DNA of 64,000 bases from Hymenobacter artigasi (GTDB lineage: Bacteria; Bacteroidota; Bacteroidia; Cytophagales; Hymenobacteraceae), in NCBI RefSeq assembly GCF_012275535.1, contig NZ_JAAVTK010000003.1, forward strand, positions 1 to 64,000. The letters run 5' to 3'. This document shows, one piece after another, positions 49,982-62,728 of the stretch (its first letter is position 1; each line of letters starts with the position of its first letter). The notes below the pieces were generated by a model. That model was not told the origin of the DNA and ran no database searches. It was given only the letters and a program-made list of their open reading frames with translations. The position numbers and the translations under genes are program-made.

Positions 49982-51277
49982 CTACGGCGCGGTTTCCTCG
50001 GCTACCTCGCCCAGGTACTCGCCGCTGGTCAGGCCCTTGCGGCGGCGGCGGAAGCGTAGCGGCCGCAGCCGCTGGCCCAGCACTTCGGCGGCCATTTCAT
50101 GGTCCAGCTCCCCTTCGGTGTGGGCCAGAAAAACCGTTGCCACGCCGTTGCCGATGAAGTTGGTGATGCTGCGGGCTTCCGACATAAACCGGTCTACGCC
50201 CAGCAGCAGGGCTAGGCCTTCTACTGGAATCACCTTCATGGCCGTGAGCGTACTGGCCAGCACCACAAAGCCGCTGCCCGCCACGCCGGCTGCCCCCTTG
50301 CTGGTCACCATCAGAATGCCCATCATGGTCAGAATCTGGGCTCCGGACAGGTCGATGTGGAACACCTGGGCCAGAAATAGGGTCGAAAGCGAAAGGTAAA
50401 TGGTGGTGCCGTCGAGGTTGAAGGAGTAGCCCGTGGGCACCACCAGCCCCACCACCGGCTGCGCACAGCCCATGCCCTCCAGCTTTTCCATGAGCCCCGG
50501 CAGGCCGGCCTCGGACGAAGAAGTGCCCAGCACAATCAGCAGTTCGGCCTTGATGTAGCGCAGAAACGACCACATCCCAATGCCGCAATAGCGCAGAATG
50601 GCCCCCAGCACCAGAAAAACAAACAGGCCCATGGTCAGGTACACCGTCACCATCAGCTTGCCCAGCGGCAGCAGGGTGGCGATGCCGTATTTACCAATGG
50701 TGAAAGCCATGCCGCCAAACGCCCCGATGGGCGCCAGCAGCATCACCAGGTGCAGGCCCCGAAACACATATTTCGAGGCTTCTTTCAGGAAGTGGATGAT
50801 GGGCCGGCGGCCGGCGTATTTGCTGAGCACGATGCCCAGTACAATGGCCACGATGAGCACCTGCAACGTCAGGTTATCGGCCAGGAAGTGGCCCCAGGAG
50901 AAATCCGTAGCCCGTTTGGTGAACTCGCCCACCTCGCCGGTATCGAGCTTGCCGGTGCTCACGCCCGCGCCCGGCCGCACCAGCGCGGCCACGCCCACGC
51001 CAATGAGCAGGGCCAGCGTGGTCACAATCTCGAAGTACAATAAGGCCTTACCCCCAATGCGGCCCACCTTTTTCAGGTCGCCCATCGTGCTGATGCCGAG
51101 CGTGATGGTGAGAAAGATGATTGGGTTGATGAACACCTTCACCACGTCGATGAAGCCCTTGCCCAGTGGCTCCATCCGCACGGCCGTGGCGGGCCGGAAG
51201 TGGCCCAGCAGCGCGCCGGCCACAATGGCCAGCAGCACCCAAAGCGTGAGGTTGCGGGTGAGGCGTTTGAGTTTCAT
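49982..51277 (-). CDS. dicarboxylate/amino acid:cation symporter (DAACS)
   Basis: 431 residues of the glutamate/aspartate or C4-dicarboxylate sodium-proton symporter family, trimeric inner-membrane transporter. Typical are the hairpin-loop serine-rich motif VLGTSSSEAGLP and the TM7/TM8 motifs VPTGYSFNLDGTTIYLSLSTLFLAQ, GAAGVAGSGFVVLASTL and GVDRFMSEARSITNFIGNGVATVFLA. Start at 51277 gives the N-terminal RLTRNLTLWVLLAIVAGALLGH helix. A long GC-rich upstream gap separates it from the divergent SDR. Confidence 0.93.
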   Translation of the reverse strand: MKLKRLTRNLTLWVLLAIVAGALLGHFRPATAVRMEPLGKGFIDVVKVFINPIIFLTITLGISTMGDLKKVGRIGGKALLYFEIVTTLALLIGVGVAALVRPGAGVSTGKLDTGEVGEFTKRATDFSWGHFLADNLTLQVLIVAIVLGIVLSKYAGRRPIIHFLKEASKYVFRGLHLVMLLAPIGAFGGMAFTIGKYGIATLLPLGKLMVTVYLTMGLFVFLVLGAILRYCGIGMWSFLRYIKAELLIVLGTSSSEAGLPGLMEKLEGMGCAQPVVGLVVPTGYSFNLDGTTIYLSLSTLFLAQVFHIDLSGAQILTMMGILMVTSKGAAGVAGSGFVVLASTLTAMKVIPVEGLALLLGVDRFMSEARSITNFIGNGVATVFLAHTEGELDHEMAAEVLGQRLRPLRFRRRRKGLTSGEYLGEVAEETAP

Positions 51278-51629
51278 AGGTAGCGCGGGATAGACCGCAA
51301 AGATGGGAAACAGCGACAAGAACGCCCGGTGAGCAGGGCGCTCCGGCGTTCCTGCAGCAACTGTTACGCAGGCAACTCCTGCGCCTGGATTTTTAATTGG
51401 TTTCTGGTTGCTCGTCATCAAAAACGCTGCACAGGCATTCAACGAGAAACCAGCCGCCGCCGAGGGCGCTGCGTACTATCAGCAACTTCATTCGCCAACC
51501 CGGCGGTGAATTGTTTCGCCGCAAACTATTGGGCCGGGGAGCCGTTTTGTACCCAGCATCAAGCCAAAAAAGTCTCGGCAACCGCCGCGCCGCGCCATCC
51601 AGGCCGCGCGCTTTGCCCCCCTATTCATT
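51278..51629. other. divergent intergenic region
   Basis: About 350 bases without a gene. Weak repeated material only (GGTTTCTGGTTGCTCG and the related CAACGAGAAACCAG form an imperfect inverted pair). No consensus promoter was found with confidence. Confidence 0.35.
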
Positions 51630-52697
51630 ATGACCAATACCGCATTAGTAGTTGGTGCCAGCGGCATCATCGGCAGCAACCTGGCCCAGGAGCTGCTCGC
51701 CAACAACTGGCCCACGTACGGCCTGGCCCGCCGCCCCAACACCGCCATCGCCGGCCTGCAGCCCGTGGCCGCCGATTTAATGGACGTCGCCAGCCTGGAA
51801 AAAGCGCTGGCCGATATCGCCCCCACGCACGTCTTCATCACCAGCTGGATGCGCAACGACACCGAGGCCGAGAACATCCGCGTGAACGGCGCCATGGTGC
51901 GCAACCTGCTGGCCGTCCTCGGGCCGAAGCATTCGGTGCAGCACGTAGCCCTGGTAACCGGCCTGAAGCATTACCTGGGGCCATTTGAAGCCTATGTGAG
52001 CGGTGGCGTACCGCCGCCCACGCCGTTGCGCGAGTCGCAGCCCCGGCTGGCGCTCGACAATTTTTACTACGCCCAGGAAGACGAGGTATACGCCGCCGCC
52101 AGGCGCGACGGCTTCACCTGGAGCATTCACCGGCCGCACACCATCATCGGCAAGGCCGTGGGCAACCTCATGAACCTGGGCACCACGCTGGCCGTGTACG
52201 CCAGCATCTGCAAGGCCACGGGGCGGCCGTTTCGCTGGCCCGGCTCGCAGGCGCAGTGGGAAGGCCTTTCGGACGTGACCGATGCCCGCGTTATCGCCAA
52301 GCAGCTGGTGTGGGCCGCCGCTACCGACGCCGCCCGCAACGAGGCCTACAACGTAGTGAACGGCGACGTTTTCCGCTGGAGCCAGCTCTGGGGCCGCCTG
52401 GCCGAGTGGTTCGGCGTGGAGGCCGTGGGCTTCGACGGTACCATTCATCCTTTGGAAGAGGAGATGGCTGGCGATGCGGAGCTATGGCGCGAAATCGCCA
52501 CCAAAAATGGCCTTACCGAAGCTGATTTGAGCCGCCTGGCTTCGCCCTGGCACACCGATTTGGACCTGGGCCGGCCCATTGAAGTGATGATGGACATGGC
52601 GAACAGCCGCAAGCGCGGCTTCACCGTGTATCAAAGCACGGAGGATTCGTTCTTCGATTTATTTGCGAAGCTGCGCGAAGACCGGCTGATTCCGTAG
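51630..52697 (+). CDS. PRISE-type NAD(P)-dependent reductase (progesterone 5-beta-reductase/iridoid synthase-like)
   Basis: 355 residues, extended SDR. Rossmann motif ALVVGASGIIGSNLAQEL; the atypical catalytic Lys and Tyr of the PRISE group appear in VTGLKHYLGPFE and NFYYAQEDEVYAAA; W-rich and HTIIG segments follow. Plant relatives reduce enones such as progesterone; bacterial members act on small enones with broad specificity. Substrate unknown. ATG 51630; downstream is a family C palindrome and moeA. Confidence 0.85.
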   Translation: MTNTALVVGASGIIGSNLAQELLANNWPTYGLARRPNTAIAGLQPVAADLMDVASLEKALADIAPTHVFITSWMRNDTEAENIRVNGAMVRNLLAVLGPKHSVQHVALVTGLKHYLGPFEAYVSGGVPPPTPLRESQPRLALDNFYYAQEDEVYAAARRDGFTWSIHRPHTIIGKAVGNLMNLGTTLAVYASICKATGRPFRWPGSQAQWEGLSDVTDARVIAKQLVWAAATDAARNEAYNVVNGDVFRWSQLWGRLAEWFGVEAVGFDGTIHPLEEEMAGDAELWREIATKNGLTEADLSRLASPWHTDLDLGRPIEVMMDMANSRKRGFTVYQSTEDSFFDLFAKLREDRLIP

Positions 52698-52718
52698 TTT
52701 TCGACCACCTGACGCAAA

Positions 52719-52825
52719 ACCTCACCCCCGCCCCTCTCCAAAAGAGAGGGGAGCCTGATGATTCGTAACCTCACCCCCTCTCTTTTGGAGAGGGGCCGTG
52801 CCCGGTAGGGGTCAGGGGGTGAGGT
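52719..52825. repeat. palindromic element, family C copy 3
   Basis: Left begins ACCTCACCCCCGCCCCTCTC; core AAAAGAGAGGGGAGCCTGAT; the right ends GGTCAGGGGGTGAGGT. A second CCTCACCCCC unit lies in direct orientation near 52769, so it looks like a composite of two copies. Located between the PRISE reductase gene and moeA. Confidence 0.88.
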
Positions 52826-52855
52826 TTCGTGAGAACGACTTTAACTGCCCCCCCC

Positions 52856-54082
52856 ATGCTCACCCCCGCCGAAGCCACCGCCCACGTCCTCGCCACCGCC
52901 CGCCCCCTGCCCCCGGAAACCGTGGCCCTGCCCCACGCCGCCGGCCGCATCCTGGCCGAAACGCTAACGGCCGACCGCGACTTTCCGCCTTTCAACCGGG
53001 TAGCGATGGACGGCATCGCGGTGAGCGTCGCCGCCTGGGCCGGGGGCCAGACAGCGTTCGAAATCGCCCACACCCAGTACGCCGGCGAGCCCGCCCGCCC
53101 GCTGCCCAACCCGCAGCAGGCCGTGGAGGTGATGACCGGCTCGGTGCTGCCAGTGGGAGCCGATACGGTGATTCGCTACGAGGATATTCTGCTCCACGAC
53201 AACCGCGCCACCATCCAGATTGCGCCGCCCGCCGCGCCCGGCGTCAACATCCACCGCCAGGCCGCCGACCGCCGCGCCGGCGACGCGCTGCTGCTGGCCG
53301 GCACCCGCCTCGGCCCCGCCGAGCTGGCCGTGGCCGCCACCGTGGGCGCGGCCGAAATAGCCGTGCTTCGTGCCCCGCGCCTGGCCGTGGTGAGCACCGG
53401 CGACGAGCTGGTGGGCATATCCGCCACGCCGCTGGCCCACCAGATTCGACGCTCCAACGTGTACGCCCTGCAAGCCTTATTCACGCAGGCCGGGGCCGAT
53501 GTTTCCCTGTTTCACCTCTCCGATAACGTGGAGGAGCTGCGCGTGGGCCTCACCAACATCCTGGCCGCCGGCTTCGATGCCGTGGTGCTGAGCGGGGCCG
53601 TGAGCAAGGGCCGCGCCGACCACCTGCCCGGCCTGCTGCGCGAATTGCACGTCGAGGAAATATTCCACGAAGTGCAGCAGCGGCCCGGCAAGCCCATGTG
53701 GTTTGGAGCAAAGGATGGCGGGCCGGTGGTGTTCGGGCTGCCGGGCAACCCGGTATCCACGTTCCTCACCGCCTGCCGCTACGTGCGGCGCTGGCTGCGC
53801 GCCGTGCAGCAGCCCCAAGGCCCAACCGAAACTGCGGACGCAACTGGTGAAGCACCGCAGCCGGCTATGCTCACCGTTGATATCAATTTCAAGCCCGCAC
53901 TGACACATTTTGTGCCCGTACGCCTGACCGTGGACGCGGAGGGCCGCCGACTGGCCACCCCGTTGCGGGTGGGCGGTTCCGGCGATATGATGGGGTTGGT
54001 AGGCGCTGATGCGTTCCTGGAGCTGCCGCCCGAGCCGGCCGTGTTTGCGGCCGGCAGCGTGTGGCCGGCGTGGGAGTTGTGA
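52856..54082 (+). CDS. moeA: molybdopterin molybdotransferase
   Basis: 408 residues. MoeA inserts molybdate into adenylylated molybdopterin. N-terminal pattern LPHAAGRILAETLTADRDFPPFNRVAMDGIAV, the mid segment APRLAVVSTGDELVG and SGAVSKGRADHLPG, and GLPGNPVSTFLTACRYVRRWL are present in canonical order. The ATG at 52856 is preferred to the GTG at 52829. It lies in a separate place from moaA-E but completes the pathway together with the MOT1 transporter. The last two codons and stop codon lie inside the next palindrome. Confidence 0.95.
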   Translation: MLTPAEATAHVLATARPLPPETVALPHAAGRILAETLTADRDFPPFNRVAMDGIAVSVAAWAGGQTAFEIAHTQYAGEPARPLPNPQQAVEVMTGSVLPVGADTVIRYEDILLHDNRATIQIAPPAAPGVNIHRQAADRRAGDALLLAGTRLGPAELAVAATVGAAEIAVLRAPRLAVVSTGDELVGISATPLAHQIRRSNVYALQALFTQAGADVSLFHLSDNVEELRVGLTNILAAGFDAVVLSGAVSKGRADHLPGLLRELHVEEIFHEVQQRPGKPMWFGAKDGGPVVFGLPGNPVSTFLTACRYVRRWLRAVQQPQGPTETADATGEAPQPAMLTVDINFKPALTHFVPVRLTVDAEGRRLATPLRVGGSGDMMGLVGADAFLELPPEPAVFAAGSVWPAWEL

Positions 54083-54162
54083 GGTAAGCTTTAGCTTGCC
54101 GTGCTCTAACCCATCGTTCTGACAATTCGAATTACGGCAAGCTAAAGCTTACCGCACAACTC
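54074..54162. repeat. long inverted repeat spanning the moeA stop codon
   Basis: 29-base arms (54074-54102 and 54134-54162) with one mismatch, containing GGTAAGCTTTAGCTTGCCGT. The left arm includes the last moeA codons GAG TTG and the TGA stop. Loop of 31 bases; the SAM riboswitch starts 18 bases later. Confidence 0.88.
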
Positions 54163-54163
54163 G

Positions 54164-54171
54164 TATCTTCG
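54164..54171 (+). promoter_or_regulatory. candidate -7 box of the metH transcript
   Basis: TATCTTCG, one mismatch from TAnnTTTG, ten bases before the SAM aptamer. Confidence 0.35.
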
Positions 54172-54180
54172 CACTACGCT

Positions 54181-54286
54181 GCTATCCAGAAAGACCGAGG
54201 GACCGGGCCCGATGACGTCTTGGCAACCTACCACGAGTAGGTGCCAACTCCCGTTTCACCGCTTTTTTTGGTGAAAGAAGATGACA
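54181..54286 (+). ncRNA. SAM-I riboswitch
   Basis: S-box aptamer with the conserved segments in order: GAGGGACCGGGCCCGATGAC, TTGGCAACC, and GGTGCCAACTCCC, then a P4 stem TTTCACC/GGTGAAA, and closing GATGAC that pairs with the 5' GCTATC. It lies directly upstream of metH, the expected kind of target: high S-adenosylmethionine should shut the transcript off. Confidence 0.93.
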
Positions 54287-54293
54287 GCCGGAA

Positions 54294-54320
54294 CCGTGCG
54301 CCTGCGCACGGGTTTCTTTC
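54294..54320 (+). terminator. riboswitch-controlled terminator
   Basis: CCGTGCG/CGCACGG stem with a four-base loop followed by GTTTCTTTC; it sits between the SAM aptamer and the metH ATG and would act as the expression platform by transcription termination. Confidence 0.65.
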
Positions 54321-54358
54321 TGGATACGCGCTTATGTAGCCCTATCGACCCGAAAGAA

Positions 54359-58148
<3,790 letters not shown>

Positions 58149-58150
<2 letters not shown>

Positions 58151-58264
58151 CCCCACCCCAACCCCTCCCCGATGGGGAGGGGCTTTCGTTCCAACTATTT
58201 AAACAGCCCCAATATGTCGCTTGGCACCCCCTCCCCACCGGGGAGGGGGCCGGGGGGTGGGGTT
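58149..58264. repeat. palindromic element between metH and metF, family C-like
   Basis: Left AACCCCACCCCAACCCCTCC and right ending GGGGGTGGGGTT, with a core GATGGGGAGGGG matched on the right as CACCGGGGAGGGGG. The first two bases are the last two of the metH stop codon. Loop about 30 bases. Confidence 0.85.
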
Positions 58265-58269
58265 ATCAC

Positions 58270-59226
58270 ATGAAAGTTACCGACCACCTGGCCCAGGCCA
58301 ACGGCAAAACCCTTTTTTCCTTTGAAGTGCTGCCGCCCAAAAAGGGCGAAAACATCCACACGCTGTTTTCGAATATCGAGCCGCTGATGGAGTTCAAGCC
58401 GCCGTTTATCGACGTGACGTACCACCGCGAGGAATACGTGTACCGCCACCATCCCAACGGCCTGCTGGAGAAGAAAACCGTGCGCCGCCGCCCCGGCACG
58501 GTGGGTATTTGCGCGGCCATCAAAAACCGGTTTGACGTGGACACCGTGCCGCACCTCATCTGCGGCGGCTTCACGAAGGAAGAAACCGAGAACGCGCTGA
58601 TTGACCTGCACTTCCTGGGCATTGACTCGGTGCTGGCCCTGCGCGGCGACCCCATTAAGAGCGAGGGCGTGTTCAAGCCCGAGCCCGATGGCCATGCCTT
58701 CGCCTGCGACCTCATTGGGCAGGTGGCCAACCTGAACAAGGGCGAGTACCTGGATGAGGAACAGGACGATACCTGGGCCACCAATTTCTGCATCGGCACG
58801 GCTGGCTACCCCGAAAAGCATTTTGAGGCGTCCAACTACGCCTCCGACATCCGCTTCCTGAAGCACAAAGTGGACCGGGGCGCTGAGTACATCGTGACCC
58901 AGATGTTTTTCGACAACGAGGAGTTTTTCAAGTTTGAAAAGAAGTGCCGCGAGGCCGGCATCACCGTGCCCATCATTCCCGGCCTGAAGCCGCTGACCAC
59001 CAAAGGGCAACTTACTATGCTGCCCCGGACCTTTTTCCTGAATCTGCCCGAGCCGCTGGTGGAAGCCATCAGCCAGTGCCGCGACAACGAGGCGGCCCGC
59101 GCCATCGGCATCGAGTGGTGCCTCAACCAGAGCCGCGAGCTGATGGCCCACGGCGTGCCCTGCCTGCACTACTACTCCATGGGCAAGTCGGAGAGCATCC
59201 GGCGCATCGCGGCCGAGCTGTTTTAG
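58270..59226 (+). CDS. metF: 5,10-methylenetetrahydrofolate reductase
   Basis: 318 residues. Makes 5-methyl-THF for MetH. TIM-barrel FAD enzyme with the N-terminal LFSFEVLPPKKGENI, VDVTYH-type segment, LALRGDPIKSEG, and TQMFFDNEEFFKFEKKCREAGI. Length fits the bacterial single-domain enzyme. It follows metH after a 119-base gap filled by a palindrome and may share the SAM-controlled transcript if the palindrome does not terminate it. Confidence 0.96.
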   Translation: MKVTDHLAQANGKTLFSFEVLPPKKGENIHTLFSNIEPLMEFKPPFIDVTYHREEYVYRHHPNGLLEKKTVRRRPGTVGICAAIKNRFDVDTVPHLICGGFTKEETENALIDLHFLGIDSVLALRGDPIKSEGVFKPEPDGHAFACDLIGQVANLNKGEYLDEEQDDTWATNFCIGTAGYPEKHFEASNYASDIRFLKHKVDRGAEYIVTQMFFDNEEFFKFEKKCREAGITVPIIPGLKPLTTKGQLTMLPRTFFLNLPEPLVEAISQCRDNEAARAIGIEWCLNQSRELMAHGVPCLHYYSMGKSESIRRIAAELF

Positions 59227-59313
59227 ACCGGCTGCCGCCGGTGCCGCTACCTTCTGCCCGTTTAGCCGTAGAAGGCGAGGCCACGTTGGCCTTTTCAAGC
59301 CCCAAAGATGCCC

Positions 59314-59880
59314 ATGAAACGACTATTTGATGGTTTTAACGCAACCCGCCGTCTGCGCTTTTTCCCGGCGGCGGCGCTGGCGGCCCTTTTGCTGACCGGC
59401 TGCGACTCGACGCCCAATGAGCGCCGCGCCGTGGCCCGCAACGCCGGCCGCGAGCTGGACGACGTGGCCAGCAAAGCCGCCCACAAGCTGGCCCGCGTGG
59501 GCAAAGCCACCGCCACCTACGATGCCACCAACCGCGCCCGCCGCGCCCGGCCCCTCGACCCGCGCCAGCAGCTGGCCATGGAAGCCAAGCTACTGGGCCC
59601 CTACAACGGCCAAATCAATTCCCTCACGCCCCAGGACCTACCGGCGGCCTACGGCCAGCTGGTGCGCGAAACCCGCACCCAGCGCGCCACCTGGACCGAC
59701 CGCGACTGGGACTACGCCCGCGCCGTGTACCAACGCCTGAATGACCAGCTGAAGCAGGTGCGCCTGGATATGCCCGCCCGCGACGAAGTGCGCGTGCGCG
59801 CCCGGCAGGCCGAGTTCGTCAGCCTGCAGGCCGGCCACGCCGTGAACGGCATCGACGCCGCCACCCGCCAGCAGAAATAA
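59314..59880 (+). CDS. lipoprotein of unknown function
   Basis: 188 residues with a lipobox (LLLTGCDS). After the lipid anchor the mature protein is charged and helical (RRAVARNAGRELDDVASKAAHKLARVGKATATYDATNRARR), probably a coiled-coil or helical bundle, with a second helical part RATWTDRDWDYARAVYQRLNDQLKQVRLDMPARDEVRVRARQAEF. No known domain. ATG 59314 is chosen over 59308. The next palindrome starts at the base after the stop. Confidence 0.65.
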   Translation: MKRLFDGFNATRRLRFFPAAALAALLLTGCDSTPNERRAVARNAGRELDDVASKAAHKLARVGKATATYDATNRARRARPLDPRQQLAMEAKLLGPYNGQINSLTPQDLPAAYGQLVRETRTQRATWTDRDWDYARAVYQRLNDQLKQVRLDMPARDEVRVRARQAEFVSLQAGHAVNGIDAATRQQK

Positions 59881-59971
59881 GTTAAGAGTTGAAAGTTAGG
59901 AGTTAAGAGTTGACTGGCTTTTATCACAAGCCGCTTAATCAACTCTTAACTCCTAACTTTCAACTCTTAAC
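59881..59971. repeat. long inverted repeat, GTTAAGAGTTGAAAG type
   Basis: Perfect 33-base arms (59881-59913 and 59939-59971), AT-rich, with internal repeats of AGTTAAGAGTTGA. The left end immediately follows the stop codon of the lipoprotein gene; the next gene begins ten bases after the right end. Confidence 0.92.
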
Positions 59972-59980
59972 TCCCCTCCC

Positions 59981-60421
59981 GTGTCCAGCCCCGATTCTGT
60001 CGTTTTTCTCGAATCCTTCTACGAGCCGATGGCGGCCAACCTGGCCCGCACCCGGCTGGAAGCGGCGGGTATTCCGTGCTTCCTTAGCAATGAGAATCTG
60101 GTGTCCATTATGCCGCTGTACAGCCCGATTACGGGCGGCGTGCGGCTGCACGTGCGGCAAAGTGACGCGGAGGCCGCGCTCGAAATTCTGCACGACGAGG
60201 CCGTGCCACGGGCCACCGGCCCGGACATTGCCTCCTTCGCCGCCGATGCGCCCGACCCCGTAACACCGCGCTGCCCGCGCTGCGGGTCGTCGGATGTGGC
60301 GTATGGCCCGGCTACGCGCAATACGTACGGGTTCTGGTCGGGGCTGCTATCGGTGCTGCTGCGGTTTCCGGTGCGCGGCAAGCGGTTTCACTGCTTTCAT
60401 TGCGGCAATGAGTTTAAATAG
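59981..60421 (+). CDS. DUF2007 and zinc-ribbon protein
   Basis: 146 residues. The N-terminal domain (VVFLESFYEPMAANLARTRLEAAGIPCFLSNENL) is the putative signal-transducing DUF2007 fold; a zinc ribbon with CPRCGS and CFHCGNE lies at the C-terminus, with one possible transmembrane-like segment between. Small and cytoplasmic. GTG start at 59981. Function unknown; zinc ribbons of this spacing often mediate nucleic acid or protein contacts. Confidence 0.75.
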   Translation: MSSPDSVVFLESFYEPMAANLARTRLEAAGIPCFLSNENLVSIMPLYSPITGGVRLHVRQSDAEAALEILHDEAVPRATGPDIASFAADAPDPVTPRCPRCGSSDVAYGPATRNTYGFWSGLLSVLLRFPVRGKRFHCFHCGNEFK

Positions 60422-60489
60422 CCGGCCCGGCAGCGCCTGATTAACCCTGAGGGCCAACACTAAAGCGTCGAAATCACCGTTGTTGCCTC

Positions 60490-61683
60490 ATGAATAGCGT
60501 ACACCACCGGGGGCCTGGGCGGCCGCTATTGCTTGCTCACGTATTGCTGCTGGCGTGGTGGCTGCCGGGTGCGCCCGTGTGGGCGCAGGCACCTCTCCCA
60601 ACGGGCGGCGGCCTGAAAGGCGATTACTACGAAGGGACGGATTTCGAAAAGTTCGTTTTGACCCGCCGCGATGCCACCATCAACTTCAACTGGGGCCAGC
60701 AGCCGCCCGCGCCGGGCCTCGGGGCCGAGCAGTTTTCGGTGCGCTGGACGGGCTGGCTGGTGCCCCCGACCACCGGCAAATACCTTTTTCATGTGACCGT
60801 GGACGACGGCATTCGGCTGTGGCTGAACGACCAGTTGATTATGAACGAGTGGCGCGGGCAGCCCCTGAGCAGCTACACCGCCGCCGTGGAGCTGCGAGCC
60901 GGCGAGCCCTACCGCCTGCGGGTCGACTACTGCCAATACAGCATGGATACCCGGGTTTTTGTTACCTGGGAGCCTCCCGCCCCCCGGGCGGCGCAGGCTC
61001 CCTCGTCGTGGCGCAACCTGTGGGGCCTCGCGGCAGAAACGCCCAGGCCGGAGCCCATTCCGACGAGCTTTCTGTATGCCAATAACCCCCGGCCGGCTGC
61101 CGCACCAGCGCCGCCCAGGTTACAGCCGCTGCCACCGCTTTCCGGCGTCAGACCCACGGTAGCCGCCCGGCCGCGCACTACCCCGGTGCCCGCAGCCGCC
61201 CCGTCTCCCCGGCCGCGGGTGGCGGCGCGGCCGGCACGCCGCCCAGTGCTGGCACCGCCCCAGGCGGCCGTGCCGCCAGCGCCCGAAGTCCCGGTATTAC
61301 GGGCCGACTCGGGCGGCACCGCGCAACTGGCGCGCCTGGCCGTGGGTGAAGCCGTGACGCTGCCCGAGCTGCATTTCGAGCAGGGCACAGCCCGGCTGCT
61401 ACCGCCTGCCCGCGCCGCCCTCGACACACTGGCCGCCATGCTGCAAAAAAGCGCCGGCCTGCGCCTCGAAGTACAGGGCCACACCGACAACGTGGGCAAT
61501 GCCGAGCTGAACCGCCAGCTCTCGCAGCAGCGGGCCGAGGCCGTGTGCCTCTACCTCACGGCCCACGGCGCGACTACGGCCCAGCTACGACCGGTGGGCT
61601 ACGGCGGCACCCAGCCCGTGGCCGACAACGCCGACCCCGCCCAGCGGCCCCGCAACCGCCGCGTGGTGCTGCGCCGGCTGTAG
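60490..61683 (+). CDS. PA14 and OmpA-domain outer-membrane protein
   Basis: 397 residues. A signal peptide (to PVWAQA) is followed by a PA14-type carbohydrate-binding domain (~residues 38-165, GLKGDYYEGTDFEKFVLTRRDATINFNW, VRWTGWLVPPTTGKYLFHVTVDDGIRLWLNDQLI), a long Pro/Ala/Arg-rich linker, and an OmpA C-terminal peptidoglycan-binding domain (FEQGTARLLPPARAALDTL, VQGHTDNVGNAELNRQLSQQRAEAV). The protein likely tethers the outer layer to peptidoglycan and binds a glycan outside. In the family PA14 usually recognises sugars. Confidence 0.85.
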   Translation: MNSVHHRGPGRPLLLAHVLLLAWWLPGAPVWAQAPLPTGGGLKGDYYEGTDFEKFVLTRRDATINFNWGQQPPAPGLGAEQFSVRWTGWLVPPTTGKYLFHVTVDDGIRLWLNDQLIMNEWRGQPLSSYTAAVELRAGEPYRLRVDYCQYSMDTRVFVTWEPPAPRAAQAPSSWRNLWGLAAETPRPEPIPTSFLYANNPRPAAAPAPPRLQPLPPLSGVRPTVAARPRTTPVPAAAPSPRPRVAARPARRPVLAPPQAAVPPAPEVPVLRADSGGTAQLARLAVGEAVTLPELHFEQGTARLLPPARAALDTLAAMLQKSAGLRLEVQGHTDNVGNAELNRQLSQQRAEAVCLYLTAHGATTAQLRPVGYGGTQPVADNADPAQRPRNRRVVLRRL

Positions 61684-61784
61684 GTGCGCCTTCCCCCATG
61701 GTGCTCAAAAACCCGTATGCGTTCGGGTTGCGGCGGCCAACTTCCCCGGTACGCTGGTGTTGCAACAGCTTCTATCCGTCGTTT

Positions 61785-62570
61785 ATGCTGTTTGCCGCTC
61801 ACCTGTTGCGCACCCTTCGCCGCCACTGGCCCCACTACCTGGTAGAGGCGGCCGGAATCATGGCTTTTCTTGTTTTTTCGAGCGTAGCGGCCGTGGTGTG
61901 CCACCACCCCAATTCGGCGGTGGCGCGGGCGCTGGGACCGCATGCCTGGGTGCAGCGCATGGGGGTGGGGTTGATAGTGGGCGGCCTGATTGTGGCGATG
62001 GCCTACTCGCCCTGGGGCAAGCGCTCGGGGGCGCACTTCAACCCGGCCGTTACGCTGGGCTTCTGGCAGCTGGGCCATATCAGGACGGCCGATGCCATTT
62101 GGTACGTGGTGGCGCAGTTTGCGGGGGCATTGGTAGCCGGCGTGGCCATCTTCTGGCTGCTGGCCCCGTGGTTCGGCCACCCGGATGTGCACTACAACAC
62201 CACCCGCCCACCCGAGGGCGCCTACGGCTGGGTAATTGCGCTGGGGGCCGAAATCCTGATTTCCGGCGCATTGATGATGGTGATGCTGTGGTCGCTGCAC
62301 TCGGCCCGCCTCAAGCAATGTACGGGCGCGTTCGTGGGCCTGCTGCTGGCCTTGTTTGTGGTGGTGGAGGCCCCGCTTTCGGGCATGAGCCTGAACCCCG
62401 CCCGTACGCTGGGCAGCGCAGTTGCCGCTGGGGGCAGCCCGGGATTGTGGCTCTATTTTGTGGGCCCGCTGGCTGCTACCTGGGTCACGGCCATCGTGTA
62501 CGGCCGCTGGCGCCGCCGCCACTCTCCTACCGAGCGCCCGCCGGTGTACCCGGATTATTCGGCCGAGTAG
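61785..62570 (+). CDS. MIP-family channel (aquaporin-like)
   Basis: 261 residues with six hydrophobic segments and both pore half-helices: AHFNPAVTLGF (first NPA) and SLNPARTLGSAV (second NPA). Motif LVEAAGIMAFLVFSSVAAVV in TM1 and AQFAGALVAGVAIFWLL in TM3 are typical. It belongs to the aquaporin/glycerol facilitator superfamily; which solute passes is not clear from the filter residues I can see. ATG 61785 is preferred because an upstream ATG (61698) adds an unlikely N-terminus. Confidence 0.85.
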   Translation: MLFAAHLLRTLRRHWPHYLVEAAGIMAFLVFSSVAAVVCHHPNSAVARALGPHAWVQRMGVGLIVGGLIVAMAYSPWGKRSGAHFNPAVTLGFWQLGHIRTADAIWYVVAQFAGALVAGVAIFWLLAPWFGHPDVHYNTTRPPEGAYGWVIALGAEILISGALMMVMLWSLHSARLKQCTGAFVGLLLALFVVVEAPLSGMSLNPARTLGSAVAAGGSPGLWLYFVGPLAATWVTAIVYGRWRRRHSPTERPPVYPDYSAE

Positions 62571-62728
62571 CAACGGGCGCAGAATGGGTTGGAAAGAGCG
62601 GTCGGGCCGTGTGGGCCAGTGCTGCTCAACGGGTGCTGCACCAGCCACCCAGGCTACTGGCTGGCGGTTTGGCATCGGCCATTTTTCCTTTTTTCGCGTA
62701 AGCAGAGGCACACTACTTCTACGCTGCT
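62571..62728. other. intergenic region before the SDR gene
   Basis: About 160 bases with no gene; a T-rich stretch (TTTTTCCTTTTTTC) occurs near 62683-62696. No confident promoter. Confidence 0.3.
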
